Assembly (NCBI GenBank): GCA_020722815.1
Contig: DYKB01000028.1
Location: forward strand, 1 to 64,000
DNA: 64,000 nt
Direction of reading: 5' to 3'
Origin: Caldithrix sp.
Lineage (GTDB): Bacteria; Zhuqueibacterota; Zhuqueibacteria; Thermofontimicrobiales; Sulfurfontimicrobiaceae
Shown here: positions 8,782 through 18,288 of the stretch, one piece after another
Position numbering within the stretch: position 1 is the stretch's first letter
Layout: each line of letters opens with the position of its first letter
Position numbers and translations under genes: made by a program
The notes under the pieces: generated by a model
Database searches by the model: none
What the model saw: only the letters and a program-made list of their open reading frames with translations
Told to the model about the DNA's origin: nothing

Positions 8782-11346
8782 GTGTCGAATGCACACATAC
8801 AGGCAAAATTGAATCAAAAGCTAAAATTGCTTCAGGATAAGAAGAAAATTATCAAAAACCTGAAAAGTCTGGAACTCTTTGAGAAAGGTGTTCAGGAAGA
8901 AATTGAACGAATTACGCCAGAAAAGCGAAAATTCGAGGAATGGGCACGCTATTTTGGAAGCGAAGATGCCAAGACACGACAGGTGTTAAAATGGTTCAAT
9001 GATGAGTTGCAAAAACTCAATGAAAAAGCGGATCGGGCGCATTCCATGCGGACCAAAATTCTGGCAGTTCAGGAGCAAATTGATCATCAAATTCAAACCC
9101 TGAATATTGAATTAGACCAATTACGAACAGAATCACTCCGAGTACCGTCACGAAGTCCAGCGCCGCCACCAAAATTTATGGGGCGTGAAACAAGTTTGCC
9201 AACCATGTCACCTGATATGGATAATGCACCTGTTTTACCTAATATAAGTGATGCGCCTGAGCTAATCCCGGACTCCCTGCTGGAAGAGGTCCTTTTCAGT
9301 AAACCAGAGAATACCAGCCCTGATCCCGCCGGAAGAGATGAATTTTCTGATATGAATTTTTCTGAAATGGCTCAACCTGAAGTTACCGAACAAAATGATT
9401 CGACTGGTATAAAGAAAAAGGAAGAACCACAATTTCAAAATTGGACAAAAAATCAATTTGAAGAACCTCAACCAAATGTTCCCCGGTTTCAGGAACCACC
9501 TGCTATTGAGAAACTTCCAGAAGAGCCTGTAATTCGTGACCATCATCCTGCTTCCAGCCGAAGTGCTGATTATCTTTTTCAGGGCGGGGAAATTGATGAT
9601 GACAATCAGCATGAAATCACGCAAAAATCCGTGGACAGTAATTTGAATCCTCAGAATACGATCAATTTGAATTTGGATACGGATTATCTGAATACGCCAG
9701 GCAGTCAAAAATTTTCTGAGCCGACTGTCAAAATTTCCCAAGAAGAATTAGACGAATTTCCTAAAATTGAGGCGGATACGCAACGGGATATGAAGCATTT
9801 CCGACTATCGCAGCAGGAGATGCGAAGCCAGACACCTCCCCTGGAAAGTAAAAAAACAGCGCGTCGTGATGATTTTTTGGATGATTTTCTTCAGCAGACT
9901 GCGGAGAAAATTGAAAAAAAGGAATCTCCACTGCCAATAATTCAAAAAAAATATACAGACAGTACAAGCCATATTCCCCAAAGTACAGAATTTGATGAAT
10001 TCGAAGTATTTGAAAAGGGCCTGAATCGTGAAAGTCCAGAGCGATCAGTGGAGGAACACAAGATTAATTATATTAAAAATCAACCTATTCGGCCTGTTGA
10101 AGCCGTATTACCGCCGGTTCAGGAGAGGACACCGCCTAAAACAGTTGAAACCCGGCAAACACCGGTTTTGAATCCCGGTCGTCCGGAACCAGAACCACCG
10201 GTAATAAAACCAGCACCGACTCAACCAGTCAAAAATGAACCGGTATTTCGGCCGGTCGTCATTGAAAAAGAGGAAATTTCAGCCAATCCGCCAAAAGCGG
10301 TCCCGACACCGCCGATAACGATGGTTCCCAAACTCAGTCGAACCGATGTACTTTATCTTGGTATCGACTTGGGAACGTATGAAACGACAGTGGCCGCCAG
10401 TAATGGTGAAATTGCCACCACTGTGAGTGCGGTTGGTTGGCCTAAGGATGTGGTCTCCCAAAAAATGTTACGAAAAGATGTTCTGGTTGGCGAAGAAGCG
10501 TTACGAAATAAATTAGCACTCTATTTTTATCGGCCGCTGGAAAATGGTGTCATTAAAGACACTGATGAGGATTTAAGAGCCGCAAAAGAGCTAATAAAAT
10601 ATACCATTAAATTAATTCATCCCGAAAAATATAAAAAAGTCTATGCGGTGATTGGCGCGCCGGCGCAGGCGAAGCTCCAAAATCATCAAGCCATTCTGGA
10701 AGCCGCCCGAGAAATTATTGACGCCGTGACGATTGTAAGTGAACCATTTTCTGTCGCTTATGGCGAGGCAAATATTTATAATACACTGGTAATTGACATC
10801 GGTGCCGGTACAACCGATATTTGTCGTTTAAAAGGAACCATGCCTACCGAAGAAGATCAAATTTCGCTGATTAAAGCCGGTGACTATATTGATAATCAGT
10901 TAATTCAGGCGATTACCAATCGTGTTAAAGGTGCGCAGGTGACCAAAGATATGGCCCGTCGCTGGAAAGAAGCGCATTCATTTGTGATGCAAAGTGCGAA
11001 ACCGATTGTTATTGAAATTACGGTCGAAGGCAAACCCCTGAAAGTGGATATCACGGCTTGTATAAAAAAAAGTTGTGAGGCCATCGTGGATGATATGGTT
11101 GCGGCATGTAAGTCCCTGATTTCGACCTTTGATCCCGAATTTCAAATGGATTTGAAACAGAATATTCTTTTGGCGGGCGGGGGAAGCCTGATTCGGAATC
11201 TTGATAAACTACTGGTGAATCAAATGAGTAACCTCGGTCGAATTCAGGTTAAAAAAGTACCGAATCCTATTGAAGCTGGTGCTCGCGGCGCTCTTTTATT
11301 GGCAATGGACTTGACAGATGACTACTGGCGTGGATTGGCGGTCTAA
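8782..11346 (+). CDS. MamK-like bacterial actin with N-terminal coiled coil and long disordered linker
   Basis: GTG start with GGAGGAG 8-9 nt upstream. Residues 1-118 are a highly charged coiled coil. About 119-515 are low-complexity, rich in Pro, Glu and Gln. Residues 518-854 are an actin-like ATPase resembling magnetosome MamK: LYLGIDLGT (phosphate 1), GWPKDVV, VSEPF with E654, VIDIGAGTTDICRLKGT with D672 (phosphate 2) and NILLAGGGSLIRNL (adenosine motif). E654 and D672 have the same 18-residue spacing as MamK's E143 and D161, which are needed for its ATPase. MamK polymerises into filaments that position magnetosomes, but no other mam-type gene is nearby. The protein is about 500 residues longer than MamK. 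It may form a filament attached through its coiled coil; the cargo is unknown. The gene stands alone, convergent with a peptidase gene 17 nt away. Confidence 0.85.
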   Translation: MSNAHIQAKLNQKLKLLQDKKKIIKNLKSLELFEKGVQEEIERITPEKRKFEEWARYFGSEDAKTRQVLKWFNDELQKLNEKADRAHSMRTKILAVQEQIDHQIQTLNIELDQLRTESLRVPSRSPAPPPKFMGRETSLPTMSPDMDNAPVLPNISDAPELIPDSLLEEVLFSKPENTSPDPAGRDEFSDMNFSEMAQPEVTEQNDSTGIKKKEEPQFQNWTKNQFEEPQPNVPRFQEPPAIEKLPEEPVIRDHHPASSRSADYLFQGGEIDDDNQHEITQKSVDSNLNPQNTINLNLDTDYLNTPGSQKFSEPTVKISQEELDEFPKIEADTQRDMKHFRLSQQEMRSQTPPLESKKTARRDDFLDDFLQQTAEKIEKKESPLPIIQKKYTDSTSHIPQSTEFDEFEVFEKGLNRESPERSVEEHKINYIKNQPIRPVEAVLPPVQERTPPKTVETRQTPVLNPGRPEPEPPVIKPAPTQPVKNEPVFRPVVIEKEEISANPPKAVPTPPITMVPKLSRTDVLYLGIDLGTYETTVAASNGEIATTVSAVGWPKDVVSQKMLRKDVLVGEEALRNKLALYFYRPLENGVIKDTDEDLRAAKELIKYTIKLIHPEKYKKVYAVIGAPAQAKLQNHQAILEAAREIIDAVTIVSEPFSVAYGEANIYNTLVIDIGAGTTDICRLKGTMPTEEDQISLIKAGDYIDNQLIQAITNRVKGAQVTKDMARRWKEAHSFVMQSAKPIVIEITVEGKPLKVDITACIKKSCEAIVDDMVAACKSLISTFDPEFQMDLKQNILLAGGGSLIRNLDKLLVNQMSNLGRIQVKKVPNPIEAGARGALLLAMDLTDDYWRGLAV

Positions 11347-11363
11347 CAATTATTTGAACAAAA

Positions 11364-13745
11364 TTATAGAATCCAAAAAGAACAGCTTTTCTCTTGAACA
11401 TTATAACAGCGATCTTTTACGCTCAGTTTTAATGTATGCTTACCTTTTGAAAATGGAACGTCTGGTTTATGAATCACCAATTTTCGCTCCGGTTCTAATT
11501 CAGAGAGAATCCATTTACCATCCAGATACATTCGGATTGCCATTGGATTATCCGGAATGCCCGATAGATTATCCACGATTTTGCATTGAAATTCAATGAG
11601 ACGATTGGACAGTTGTTGCCCTTCACGGGGAATGATAAACTGGATTTCAGGAGGCACAATATCTTCAATTAAAACATAGGTATTAAGTGCATTGACATAC
11701 GTTGAGACAGTTTGATTGATTTGATCCAGATTATTGCCGGAAAAATGCCAGGCGCCATTTCCATTTGAATGGCTATAAATTCCCAGTTTATCCACACGTT
11801 CATAATTGGATGGATATTTTATTGAAATACGTGCTCTTTTTTTCAATGGAACGTCAAACGGTTCAACCCGATAAACAGGGCTGAAAAACTGATAACTATT
11901 TGAATTTACAGGTGCTTCCTCATAAATTTGTGTGTAAATTGGTCGATATAGACCATTCGGCATAAAGTTTACCTCAAATCCGCCGTCGGCCGATCGCACC
12001 TGTCCACCGGACCTGGGAGTTACTGAATTTAAGTTCAAAAATTTCTCACAAAACATTCCCCGTCCATCAACAGTGATTCCCCAGAGTTCAATTTTCATTT
12101 GACCACTTATCGGTTCTGGTAGCCGAAAATTGGCTTTATAATTCGTCAGTTCAGTTTGGATAAGTGGAATATCGCACATCTCACCGCTTGCGAATTGAAC
12201 TGTCAGGAATGGTGGCTCGAGTACCGGCCATGAGGCTTCGATATCAAACAGCATAAAATTGTCATAGAAATCAGTCTCACAAGTAAAAAAAGCGCTCGGA
12301 TAGGTTGCCTTCCGATTGGTTTTTAGAACCTTATAGTATGGTCGATAGGCCAGATTACTTTGATGTTTGCCATTTATTCTTAATATTTGTGCGCCGTAAC
12401 TTTGACCAATTAATTGTCCGATTATCAATGTGTCATTAATGGCATCTGTTTGATTTTGTCGCAGATTGCGTTTCTGATTGGGCCATCGAACAGTCGGAAG
12501 CCAGGTCCGTCCATTGTTACGGGAGATGGCAACCTCAAAATTCAGGCAACCCTGTTGAATTAAATGGTTCAGATTTGTCAAAATCACTTTTGATTGTTCA
12601 GTAATTTCGATTTCAGGTTTTAAGACCGGCTGTTGTTGTGGAATTAAAGTGCCTGAAATCGTGCTGGTATTTCCATGAAAATCAGCAAGTTCAATACGAA
12701 ATTTATGGAATTGATTGATTTCATCTGGTGAATCTGAAAATTGCAAGACAGAATCAGACGCGATTGAATCCCGATTTATCTTTACAAGTGAATCAGAATT
12801 TATCGTGCCCGTACCTGTTTTGGAGGGGATATAAAAAGACAATTGATTACCTGAGTCAATAAAGCAGTTATTGAAATTTCCAACCCCACGACGCAAAAGT
12901 CGAAAATTGTGATCCAAATAAATTTGATCGGTTTGACTGTATGAAAATTTATCAAATTTTGCACTAAAAACACGCTTTTGATCAATAAATAAATTAATCG
13001 AATACACACCTAATTTATTCGCCACGAAATCAATGGGATCATAGGCTTCAACTGCCAATCCAATGGCACCATGAAATTGGATGGGTTGATCGATGAGATA
13101 GTCGCCATTTTTGTCATGATCGGGTATTAAAATGAACGCCTCATATTGACCATTAATTTCAGAGCCGTGTTCGAGTGGAATAATCGCCAGTTGTTGCGGC
13201 ACTGGTTTTTGTGTATCAACGACCCTATATCCTTTTTCAAGTGGATTTATGGGATGATTCGATTTATCCCGAAGTTCAAAATGCAGGTGTGGTGGTCCGA
13301 TTCCACTTTCGCCGGTATACGCAATAATTTCGCCGGCTGCCACCGGAAAGTCATTTGGTTGAAATTCACGCAGGATGCTGAAACTTTGCCTTTTAATCTG
13401 TTCATTTTTAATAAAATCGTCGAGTGCCGTATTAAATCTTTCCAAATGAGCATAAATCGCATATTCTCCCGTATCCAATTTCTGGTAGATGACCCGGCCA
13501 TAGCCAAACGGAGAGACTCTTACCTGCCAGATATAGCCAGCCCGGGTTGCGAAAACCGGAAAACCAGTTCTTCCCTGAGTTTTGATATCGATGCCCGCAT
13601 GAAAATGTCCCGACCGATATTCGGCAAACGAAGCTGATAAATATTGACTCGAATTGGTCGGCCAGATATAATCCTGAGCAAAAACAGGCTGGATGTTAAA
13701 AAAAATAATGAAAATGATGAAAACAACATTCCTGAAATGAACCAC
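11364..13745 (-). CDS. Secreted M23-family (LytM) metallopeptidase
   Basis: A 793-residue protein with an N-terminal signal peptide (cleavage after about residue 23, VFAQ). An M23 peptidase domain at about 30-160 carries the zinc ligands in HAGIDIK and HLHFEL and cleaves peptidoglycan cross-links in this family. The remaining ~620 residues are beta-rich and probably bind substrate or envelope partners; a segment near the C terminus (PPEIQFIIPREGQ) looks like an Ig-like fold. The GTG start at 13745 is supported by AAGGAG 8 nt upstream, which overlaps the end region of the glycosyltransferase gene 11 nt away, so the two are coupled. It is the last gene of the envelope operon. Confidence 0.88.
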   Translation of the reverse strand: MVHFRNVVFIIFIIFFNIQPVFAQDYIWPTNSSQYLSASFAEYRSGHFHAGIDIKTQGRTGFPVFATRAGYIWQVRVSPFGYGRVIYQKLDTGEYAIYAHLERFNTALDDFIKNEQIKRQSFSILREFQPNDFPVAAGEIIAYTGESGIGPPHLHFELRDKSNHPINPLEKGYRVVDTQKPVPQQLAIIPLEHGSEINGQYEAFILIPDHDKNGDYLIDQPIQFHGAIGLAVEAYDPIDFVANKLGVYSINLFIDQKRVFSAKFDKFSYSQTDQIYLDHNFRLLRRGVGNFNNCFIDSGNQLSFYIPSKTGTGTINSDSLVKINRDSIASDSVLQFSDSPDEINQFHKFRIELADFHGNTSTISGTLIPQQQPVLKPEIEITEQSKVILTNLNHLIQQGCLNFEVAISRNNGRTWLPTVRWPNQKRNLRQNQTDAINDTLIIGQLIGQSYGAQILRINGKHQSNLAYRPYYKVLKTNRKATYPSAFFTCETDFYDNFMLFDIEASWPVLEPPFLTVQFASGEMCDIPLIQTELTNYKANFRLPEPISGQMKIELWGITVDGRGMFCEKFLNLNSVTPRSGGQVRSADGGFEVNFMPNGLYRPIYTQIYEEAPVNSNSYQFFSPVYRVEPFDVPLKKRARISIKYPSNYERVDKLGIYSHSNGNGAWHFSGNNLDQINQTVSTYVNALNTYVLIEDIVPPEIQFIIPREGQQLSNRLIEFQCKIVDNLSGIPDNPMAIRMYLDGKWILSELEPERKLVIHKPDVPFSKGKHTLKLSVKDRCYNVQEKSCSFWIL

Positions 13746-13756
13746 TTTTAACTCCT

Positions 13757-15061
13757 TTAAATCAAAGAATTTAGTATAATAGAAAGCGTTGCGGTTAAAT
13801 TTTCCCTTTCAAAGCGATACACCGATTCTGCTGGTTTATTTTGAATTTTTAGGGTCTTAAACTGCTCATAATATTCATTAATCGCCCAGGTGATTTGTTG
13901 TATATCCTGATGCGAAACAATTGTACCAGCCGATGTTTCCCGGATAATTGCTGCCAATTCACCTTCCGGAATAATCGCCAAAATACGTCGACCACTGGCA
14001 AGATACTCAAAAACTTTTCCGGTAATAATTTCTTCTCGCCCTTTTTTGATGACAATTAATAATAAAACATGGGCCTGCATCATCCGTCTAATTGCTTCCC
14101 GATGGGGAAGATAGTTTTCCACCTCAACCTGTCGTTTTAAATGATATTTTTCTAACAAAGGCGGAAGTTGACCAAAAATATCTGTCCCCACAAATTGAAG
14201 CTGGATTTGGCTTTTGAATTCTGGTTTCTGTTCAAATAATTGGCTAACTGCCGCCAAAAAAGGCTCGGGATTACTCACTTTGCTCAGCGAACCACCATGC
14301 AAAATCGTAAATTTTCGATTCTGTTCAACAGCAGAATCAAATTGAAAATCAGCCTTGTCAAAGCCATTCATTAGGGTCATATATTTTTGGGGATCATCCC
14401 CGGCCTTTTTGTGTAAATTATGTGCCAATTTCTCACAAATGGCAAGGACACGATCGGCTGATTGCAGCACGCGTTTTTCCAGGCGCCGATTGATGAAAGT
14501 ATGGAATTTTGTTGGACAGGGCTGGGATTCGCCGCCAGTCCATTCATCCCGAAAATCGGCGATCCACTTTACCCCACAGAAAAATTTAAGCCATTTCCCC
14601 AATAAATGAACAGATTGCGGGGGGGAAGTCGTGAAAACAACCTGAATTTTTTCGTGACGGATGATTTTTACCGCCTGCCAGAATGCAAAAGGCAGCCATA
14701 AAATTTTCGAATCCGGAATAAAAAGCCATCCACCGACAAGTTCGTTCAAAAATTTTAAAACCGATTTTTTTTGATAGGTGGTGGTAGGATTCGAATTTTT
14801 TATCTTTTTTGATGGATTTTTTCGTTTTTCCCAGAGCGCCAACAGACGTAAAGGATCCAGCGAGCCGGTTCGATAGATTGGAACGTGGTTCAGATCCTGT
14901 AATAAGGTTGCATCCTGCGCATAATATTGCACCGTCTTTACCGTAATGATATAGGGTTGCCAGCCGAATTGGGGCAAATACCGGGCAAATTTAGCCGCTC
15001 GTTGCGTTCCGCCCATACCCATTGGCGGGAAGTAATAGCTTAAAATTAAAATTTTATTCAC
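13757..15061 (-). CDS. Family 4 glycosyltransferase (GT-B fold)
   Basis: A 434-residue enzyme. The N-terminal Rossmann half starts LILSYYFPPMGMGGTQR, with the Gly-rich loop typical of GT4 transferases. The C-terminal half has the nucleotide-sugar binding segment ILHGGSLSK, ... IITGKVFEYLASGRRILAI and conserved Glu/Gly residues. It transfers a sugar from a nucleotide donor at the cytoplasmic face, probably onto an envelope polysaccharide or lipid-linked glycan. The start codon is GTG without a clear ribosome site. It lies between the C5-epimerase-like gene (29 nt upstream) and the M23 peptidase gene (11 nt downstream). Donor and acceptor are not predictable from sequence. Confidence 0.87.
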   Translation of the reverse strand: MNKILILSYYFPPMGMGGTQRAAKFARYLPQFGWQPYIITVKTVQYYAQDATLLQDLNHVPIYRTGSLDPLRLLALWEKRKNPSKKIKNSNPTTTYQKKSVLKFLNELVGGWLFIPDSKILWLPFAFWQAVKIIRHEKIQVVFTTSPPQSVHLLGKWLKFFCGVKWIADFRDEWTGGESQPCPTKFHTFINRRLEKRVLQSADRVLAICEKLAHNLHKKAGDDPQKYMTLMNGFDKADFQFDSAVEQNRKFTILHGGSLSKVSNPEPFLAAVSQLFEQKPEFKSQIQLQFVGTDIFGQLPPLLEKYHLKRQVEVENYLPHREAIRRMMQAHVLLLIVIKKGREEIITGKVFEYLASGRRILAIIPEGELAAIIRETSAGTIVSHQDIQQITWAINEYYEQFKTLKIQNKPAESVYRFERENLTATLSIILNSLI

Positions 15062-15090
15062 AATTTATATGCTTTAGTCAAACTATCGAT

Positions 15091-15975
15091 TTATTTTATT
15101 TTGCGCGATAATGATTTTATTCGCATTTTTTCGTTTACTTTTGAAATACTCCAGCGAAAGATACTCCACAGGTTGTGATAATCCCGTAACCATTTGTCAG
15201 CAAAACTTTTGAAAATGGATTCGGAAGTCAGCCGGTATAAAATATTCAATTGCTGAATATGAATTCGCTGATAAACACGTGATGCCAGCCGGGAAATCGG
15301 GTATAAATCGTACCGTGTCCAGTACCCGGTATCGTACAAATTTAAATTATTTTTCAAGCCTTCCAATGCATTTTGATAAAGTACACTAATTTTCGGATTT
15401 TTAAAGTACTGTACATAATCCAGAACACCAAAGATGCTAAAAATAAAGCCATTCAGGACGTGCGATGGTGGATCGGAGGGGAATTCCTCAAAACAGAGTG
15501 ATTCATCCGGGAACGTAGAAAATAATCCCCCCTCCGAAACAGGAAACATGAGCGGGATAATAGCATTTTCAGCGACTTCGAGATAGCTTATTTTTTTTTG
15601 AAGTGAATAAGCCCGAAGGAGCAATGAAATTGCTTCACCCTGCGCCATCGCCGAAGCCCAGGGTGCAGTGGTTTGGTAAAAATCCAGATTAAAATGATAA
15701 GGCCAGACACAGCCATGATTTTCATTGACAACATTCTGAATTAACCAGTCGGCGGCTGATAAAACCCTGGTTTGAGCGCCTTCAGTCCCGGTGAGAAAAA
15801 GATTATAATTGAAAAGACCAAATTGCGCAATGGTCAAAGGATTGTATTGCAGACCAACCGGCTGACCATAATGAACCAATGGAATCCCGATAGCATCAAA
15901 CTGATATTCAGTAAAATCTTCAATGCCTGTCCAATCGAAATAGTATTTTTCAAAAAGAGCGGTATTGTCGTTAAT
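15091..15975 (-). CDS. D-glucuronyl C5-epimerase C-terminal domain-like protein, atypical start
   Basis: The protein matches the C-terminal (alpha/alpha-toroid) domain of D-glucuronyl C5-epimerases: YNPLTIAQFGL, WASAMAQGEAISLLLRAY, EEFPSDPPSHVLNGFIFSIFG and a closing HIQQLNILYRLT region. These enzymes invert uronic acids within a polymer. The frame is open upstream to a stop at 16003 and reads protein-like sequence (YYFDWTG, YQFDAIGIPLVHYG), so the TTG at 15879 lies inside a conserved block and is unlikely to be the start. No ATG, GTG or TTG exists further up. The best-placed codon is ATT at 15973-15975, 10 nt after AGGAG. Otherwise the gene has lost its 5' end. It heads the operon with the GT4 and M23 genes. 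Confidence 0.7.
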   Translation of the reverse strand: MNDNTALFEKYYFDWTGIEDFTEYQFDAIGIPLVHYGQPVGLQYNPLTIAQFGLFNYNLFLTGTEGAQTRVLSAADWLIQNVVNENHGCVWPYHFNLDFYQTTAPWASAMAQGEAISLLLRAYSLQKKISYLEVAENAIIPLMFPVSEGGLFSTFPDESLCFEEFPSDPPSHVLNGFIFSIFGVLDYVQYFKNPKISVLYQNALEGLKNNLNLYDTGYWTRYDLYPISRLASRVYQRIHIQQLNILYRLTSESIFKSFADKWLRDYHNLWSIFRWSISKVNEKMRIKSLSRKIK

Positions 15976-16254
15976 GTCTAAATTACTCCTGGATTTATCG
16001 TGTTATCATAGATAATATTCTTTAAATTGACTATTTTATTTGCCAAAATCTGTGATCCCGCGCAAAATTATTAAATATAAAGATAACTATTTTCAGCCTG
16101 AAATTCAACAATAAAATGATTTTCTCTTATTTTTTTAACCGGGATTCTCCTGCGGATATGGCGTTAGAAATTTTTAAATCCAGTGGAACTGGTTTTAAAT
16201 TCAATCGTTTTAATGTGATGTTTATCAAAATAGTGCCTCGAAAGGTTTATTAAA

Positions 16255-17367
16255 ATGTCAAAAAAAATTAAAGTTGGAATTATCTTTGGTGGAAAATCTG
16301 CCGAGCATGAAGTTGCATTACAATCAGCTAAAAATGTCATCAATGCGCTAAATCGTGACAAATACGAGCCGGTCTTGATTGGGATTGATAAATCAGGCAA
16401 ATGGCACTTGCATCAAGGTGCATGTTATCTCCTGAATGAAAATGATCCAAAACTCATTGCGTTGAATCTTCGCGAAACGAAAGAAGTCATGTCGGTCCCC
16501 ACGCATGAAAATAATCAGTTAATCGCTATTGAAGATGGCCATAAATATGGGCATTTGGACGTGGTTTTTCCGGTTTTACATGGGACTTTTGGTGAGGATG
16601 GCACGATTCAGGGGCTGTTGAAACTACTTGATGTCCCTTTTGTGGGGGCTGGTGTGTTGGGTTCAGCCGTTGGCATGGATAAGGATGTGATGAAACGACT
16701 TTTGCGTGATGCCCAAATTCCAATTCCAAAATTTATTTCCATGAATCGAATTCAAAAAGCCCAATTTAATTTTGCGACAGTCGTGAAAGAACTCGGATTG
16801 CCGTTCTTCGTTAAGCCGGCCAATTCTGGTTCATCGGTTGGAATTCATAAAGTCCATAACCTCGCTGAATTTGAACCAGCTCTGAATGATGCTTTTATGT
16901 ATGACAACAAAATTTTAATAGAAGAATATATAAAAGGCCGCGAAATCGAATGCGCCGTGTTGGGTAATTATCATCCAATTGCGTCCCTCCCCGGCGAAGT
17001 AATACCCACCCATGAATTTTATTCCTATGAAGCAAAATATATTGATGAAAAAGGGGCAAATTTGCAAATTCCGGCTCAATTGACTGAACATATTATTAAA
17101 AAGGTTCAGGCGTTAGCGGTTGAAACTTTTCAGGCATTATGCTGCCAGGGAATGGCCCGAGTCGATTTCTTCCTGCAATCGGATGAAACGCTGCTGGTCA
17201 ATGAAATTAATACGATCCCTGGTTTTACGCGAATCAGTATGTATCCTAAATTATGGGAAATCAGTGGCATATCCTATTCAGAATTAATTGACCGCCTGAT
17301 TTCACTTGCCATTGAAAGACATCAGGAGGAAAAAGCACTGAAGGTTTCATTCCAATTGAATGGTTAA
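16255..17367 (+). CDS. ddl: D-alanine--D-alanine ligase
   Basis: A 370-residue ATP-grasp ligase that joins two D-alanines for peptidoglycan precursor synthesis in the cytoplasm. Visible signatures are the N-terminal GGKSAEHEVALQSA, the ATP-grasp segment FVKPANSGSSVGIHKV, IEEYIKGREIECAVLG, and the C-terminal NEINTIPGFTRISMYP that binds Mg-ATP and substrate. Length is usual for the family. AAAGG lies about 8 nt before the ATG. It is monocistronic in appearance: the divergent epimerase operon lies upstream and a 187-nt gap follows. A short inverted repeat (CCAGT GGA ACTGG, near 16182) lies in its upstream region and could be an operator. Confidence 0.95.
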   Translation: MSKKIKVGIIFGGKSAEHEVALQSAKNVINALNRDKYEPVLIGIDKSGKWHLHQGACYLLNENDPKLIALNLRETKEVMSVPTHENNQLIAIEDGHKYGHLDVVFPVLHGTFGEDGTIQGLLKLLDVPFVGAGVLGSAVGMDKDVMKRLLRDAQIPIPKFISMNRIQKAQFNFATVVKELGLPFFVKPANSGSSVGIHKVHNLAEFEPALNDAFMYDNKILIEEYIKGREIECAVLGNYHPIASLPGEVIPTHEFYSYEAKYIDEKGANLQIPAQLTEHIIKKVQALAVETFQALCCQGMARVDFFLQSDETLLVNEINTIPGFTRISMYPKLWEISGISYSELIDRLISLAIERHQEEKALKVSFQLNG

Positions 17368-17554
17368 GCGCGTCGTTATGATAAACTTCATCGGCAGTTC
17401 TACTGATGAAAAATCTTTCCTTTTTGAAAAAATGCTTGCAAAACATAAAATTTTTATTTAAATTATACAATTCAATCCGGGGGAGGTTCGGTTCACTTCT
17501 CAAAATTAATTTGCACAAACCGTAATTTACTACTTATAAAGAATTTTTCTTCTT

Positions 17555-18256
17555 ATGCATTTTGCGGTGGTAATTCCTGCTTATAATAACGAGCACACGA
17601 TTTCTGATGTCCTCCAGCGGGTAAAAAAAATAGTATCGGAAGATGATATCATTGTGGTGAATGATGGTTCGCATGATCAGACGGTGAAACTTTGTGAAGC
17701 AGCCGATGTTCACCTCTTTTCTTTCTCACATAATCAGGGGAAAGGAGCAGCTTTAAAGCAGGGCTTTTTAAAAGTCCTCGAATCGGATTATGAAGCCGTA
17801 ATAACACTGGATGCCGATGGTCAGCATCCACCAGAATTAATCCCGAATTTTATTACTTATTGTAAAAAATATTCAGGAGATATTATCATTGGTTCCCGAA
17901 TGGAATCGTTGAAAAATATGCCATTTTTGCGTATTTTAAGTAATAAAATTACATCCTGGCTCATCAGCCACCGGATTCACCAGCACGTAGCGGATAGTCA
18001 ATGTGGTTTTCGTCTCATCCGCCGAACGGTGCTGGAAAATTTACAGTTAAATTTAAATAAATTTGATTTCGAATCGGAAATAATCATCAAAGCTGGCCTG
18101 GCCGGGTATCAAATTTGCTCAGTTCCTATCGAAACAATTTATCATGATTATGGAAGTTCAATTAATCATGTAACTGATACGCTTCGATTTATTAAATTAT
18201 TCTGGAAAAGTCTTTTCTGGGTGGGTAAAGCCCAGAAAGAACCGATAAGAGTATAA
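17555..18256 (+). CDS. Family 2 glycosyltransferase, dolichyl/polyprenyl-phosphate sugar synthase type
   Basis: A 233-residue GT-A enzyme without transmembrane helices. It shows the VVIPAYNNEHTI start, IIVVNDGSHDQT, the GKGAALKQGF motif and the metal-binding DADGQH, in the order found in DPM1-like enzymes that load mannose or glucose on polyprenyl phosphate. A CGFRLIRR motif follows. The product would feed envelope glycan assembly on the far side of the membrane. No clear ribosome site precedes the ATG. Gene pcm follows 32 nt later. Confidence 0.85.
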   Translation: MHFAVVIPAYNNEHTISDVLQRVKKIVSEDDIIVVNDGSHDQTVKLCEAADVHLFSFSHNQGKGAALKQGFLKVLESDYEAVITLDADGQHPPELIPNFITYCKKYSGDIIIGSRMESLKNMPFLRILSNKITSWLISHRIHQHVADSQCGFRLIRRTVLENLQLNLNKFDFESEIIIKAGLAGYQICSVPIETIYHDYGSSINHVTDTLRFIKLFWKSLFWVGKAQKEPIRV

Positions 18257-18288
18257 AAATACATCCATAGACCAATCAAATAAAAAAT

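Noticed and set aside
9262..9741. A 159-codon minus-strand frame
   Set aside because: It lies opposite the low-complexity linker of the MamK-like gene, where biased codons keep other frames open by chance.
11318..11599. A 93-codon plus-strand frame overlapping the end of the MamK-like gene
   Set aside because: It runs antisense to the well-supported M23 peptidase gene, and its sequence has no family features.
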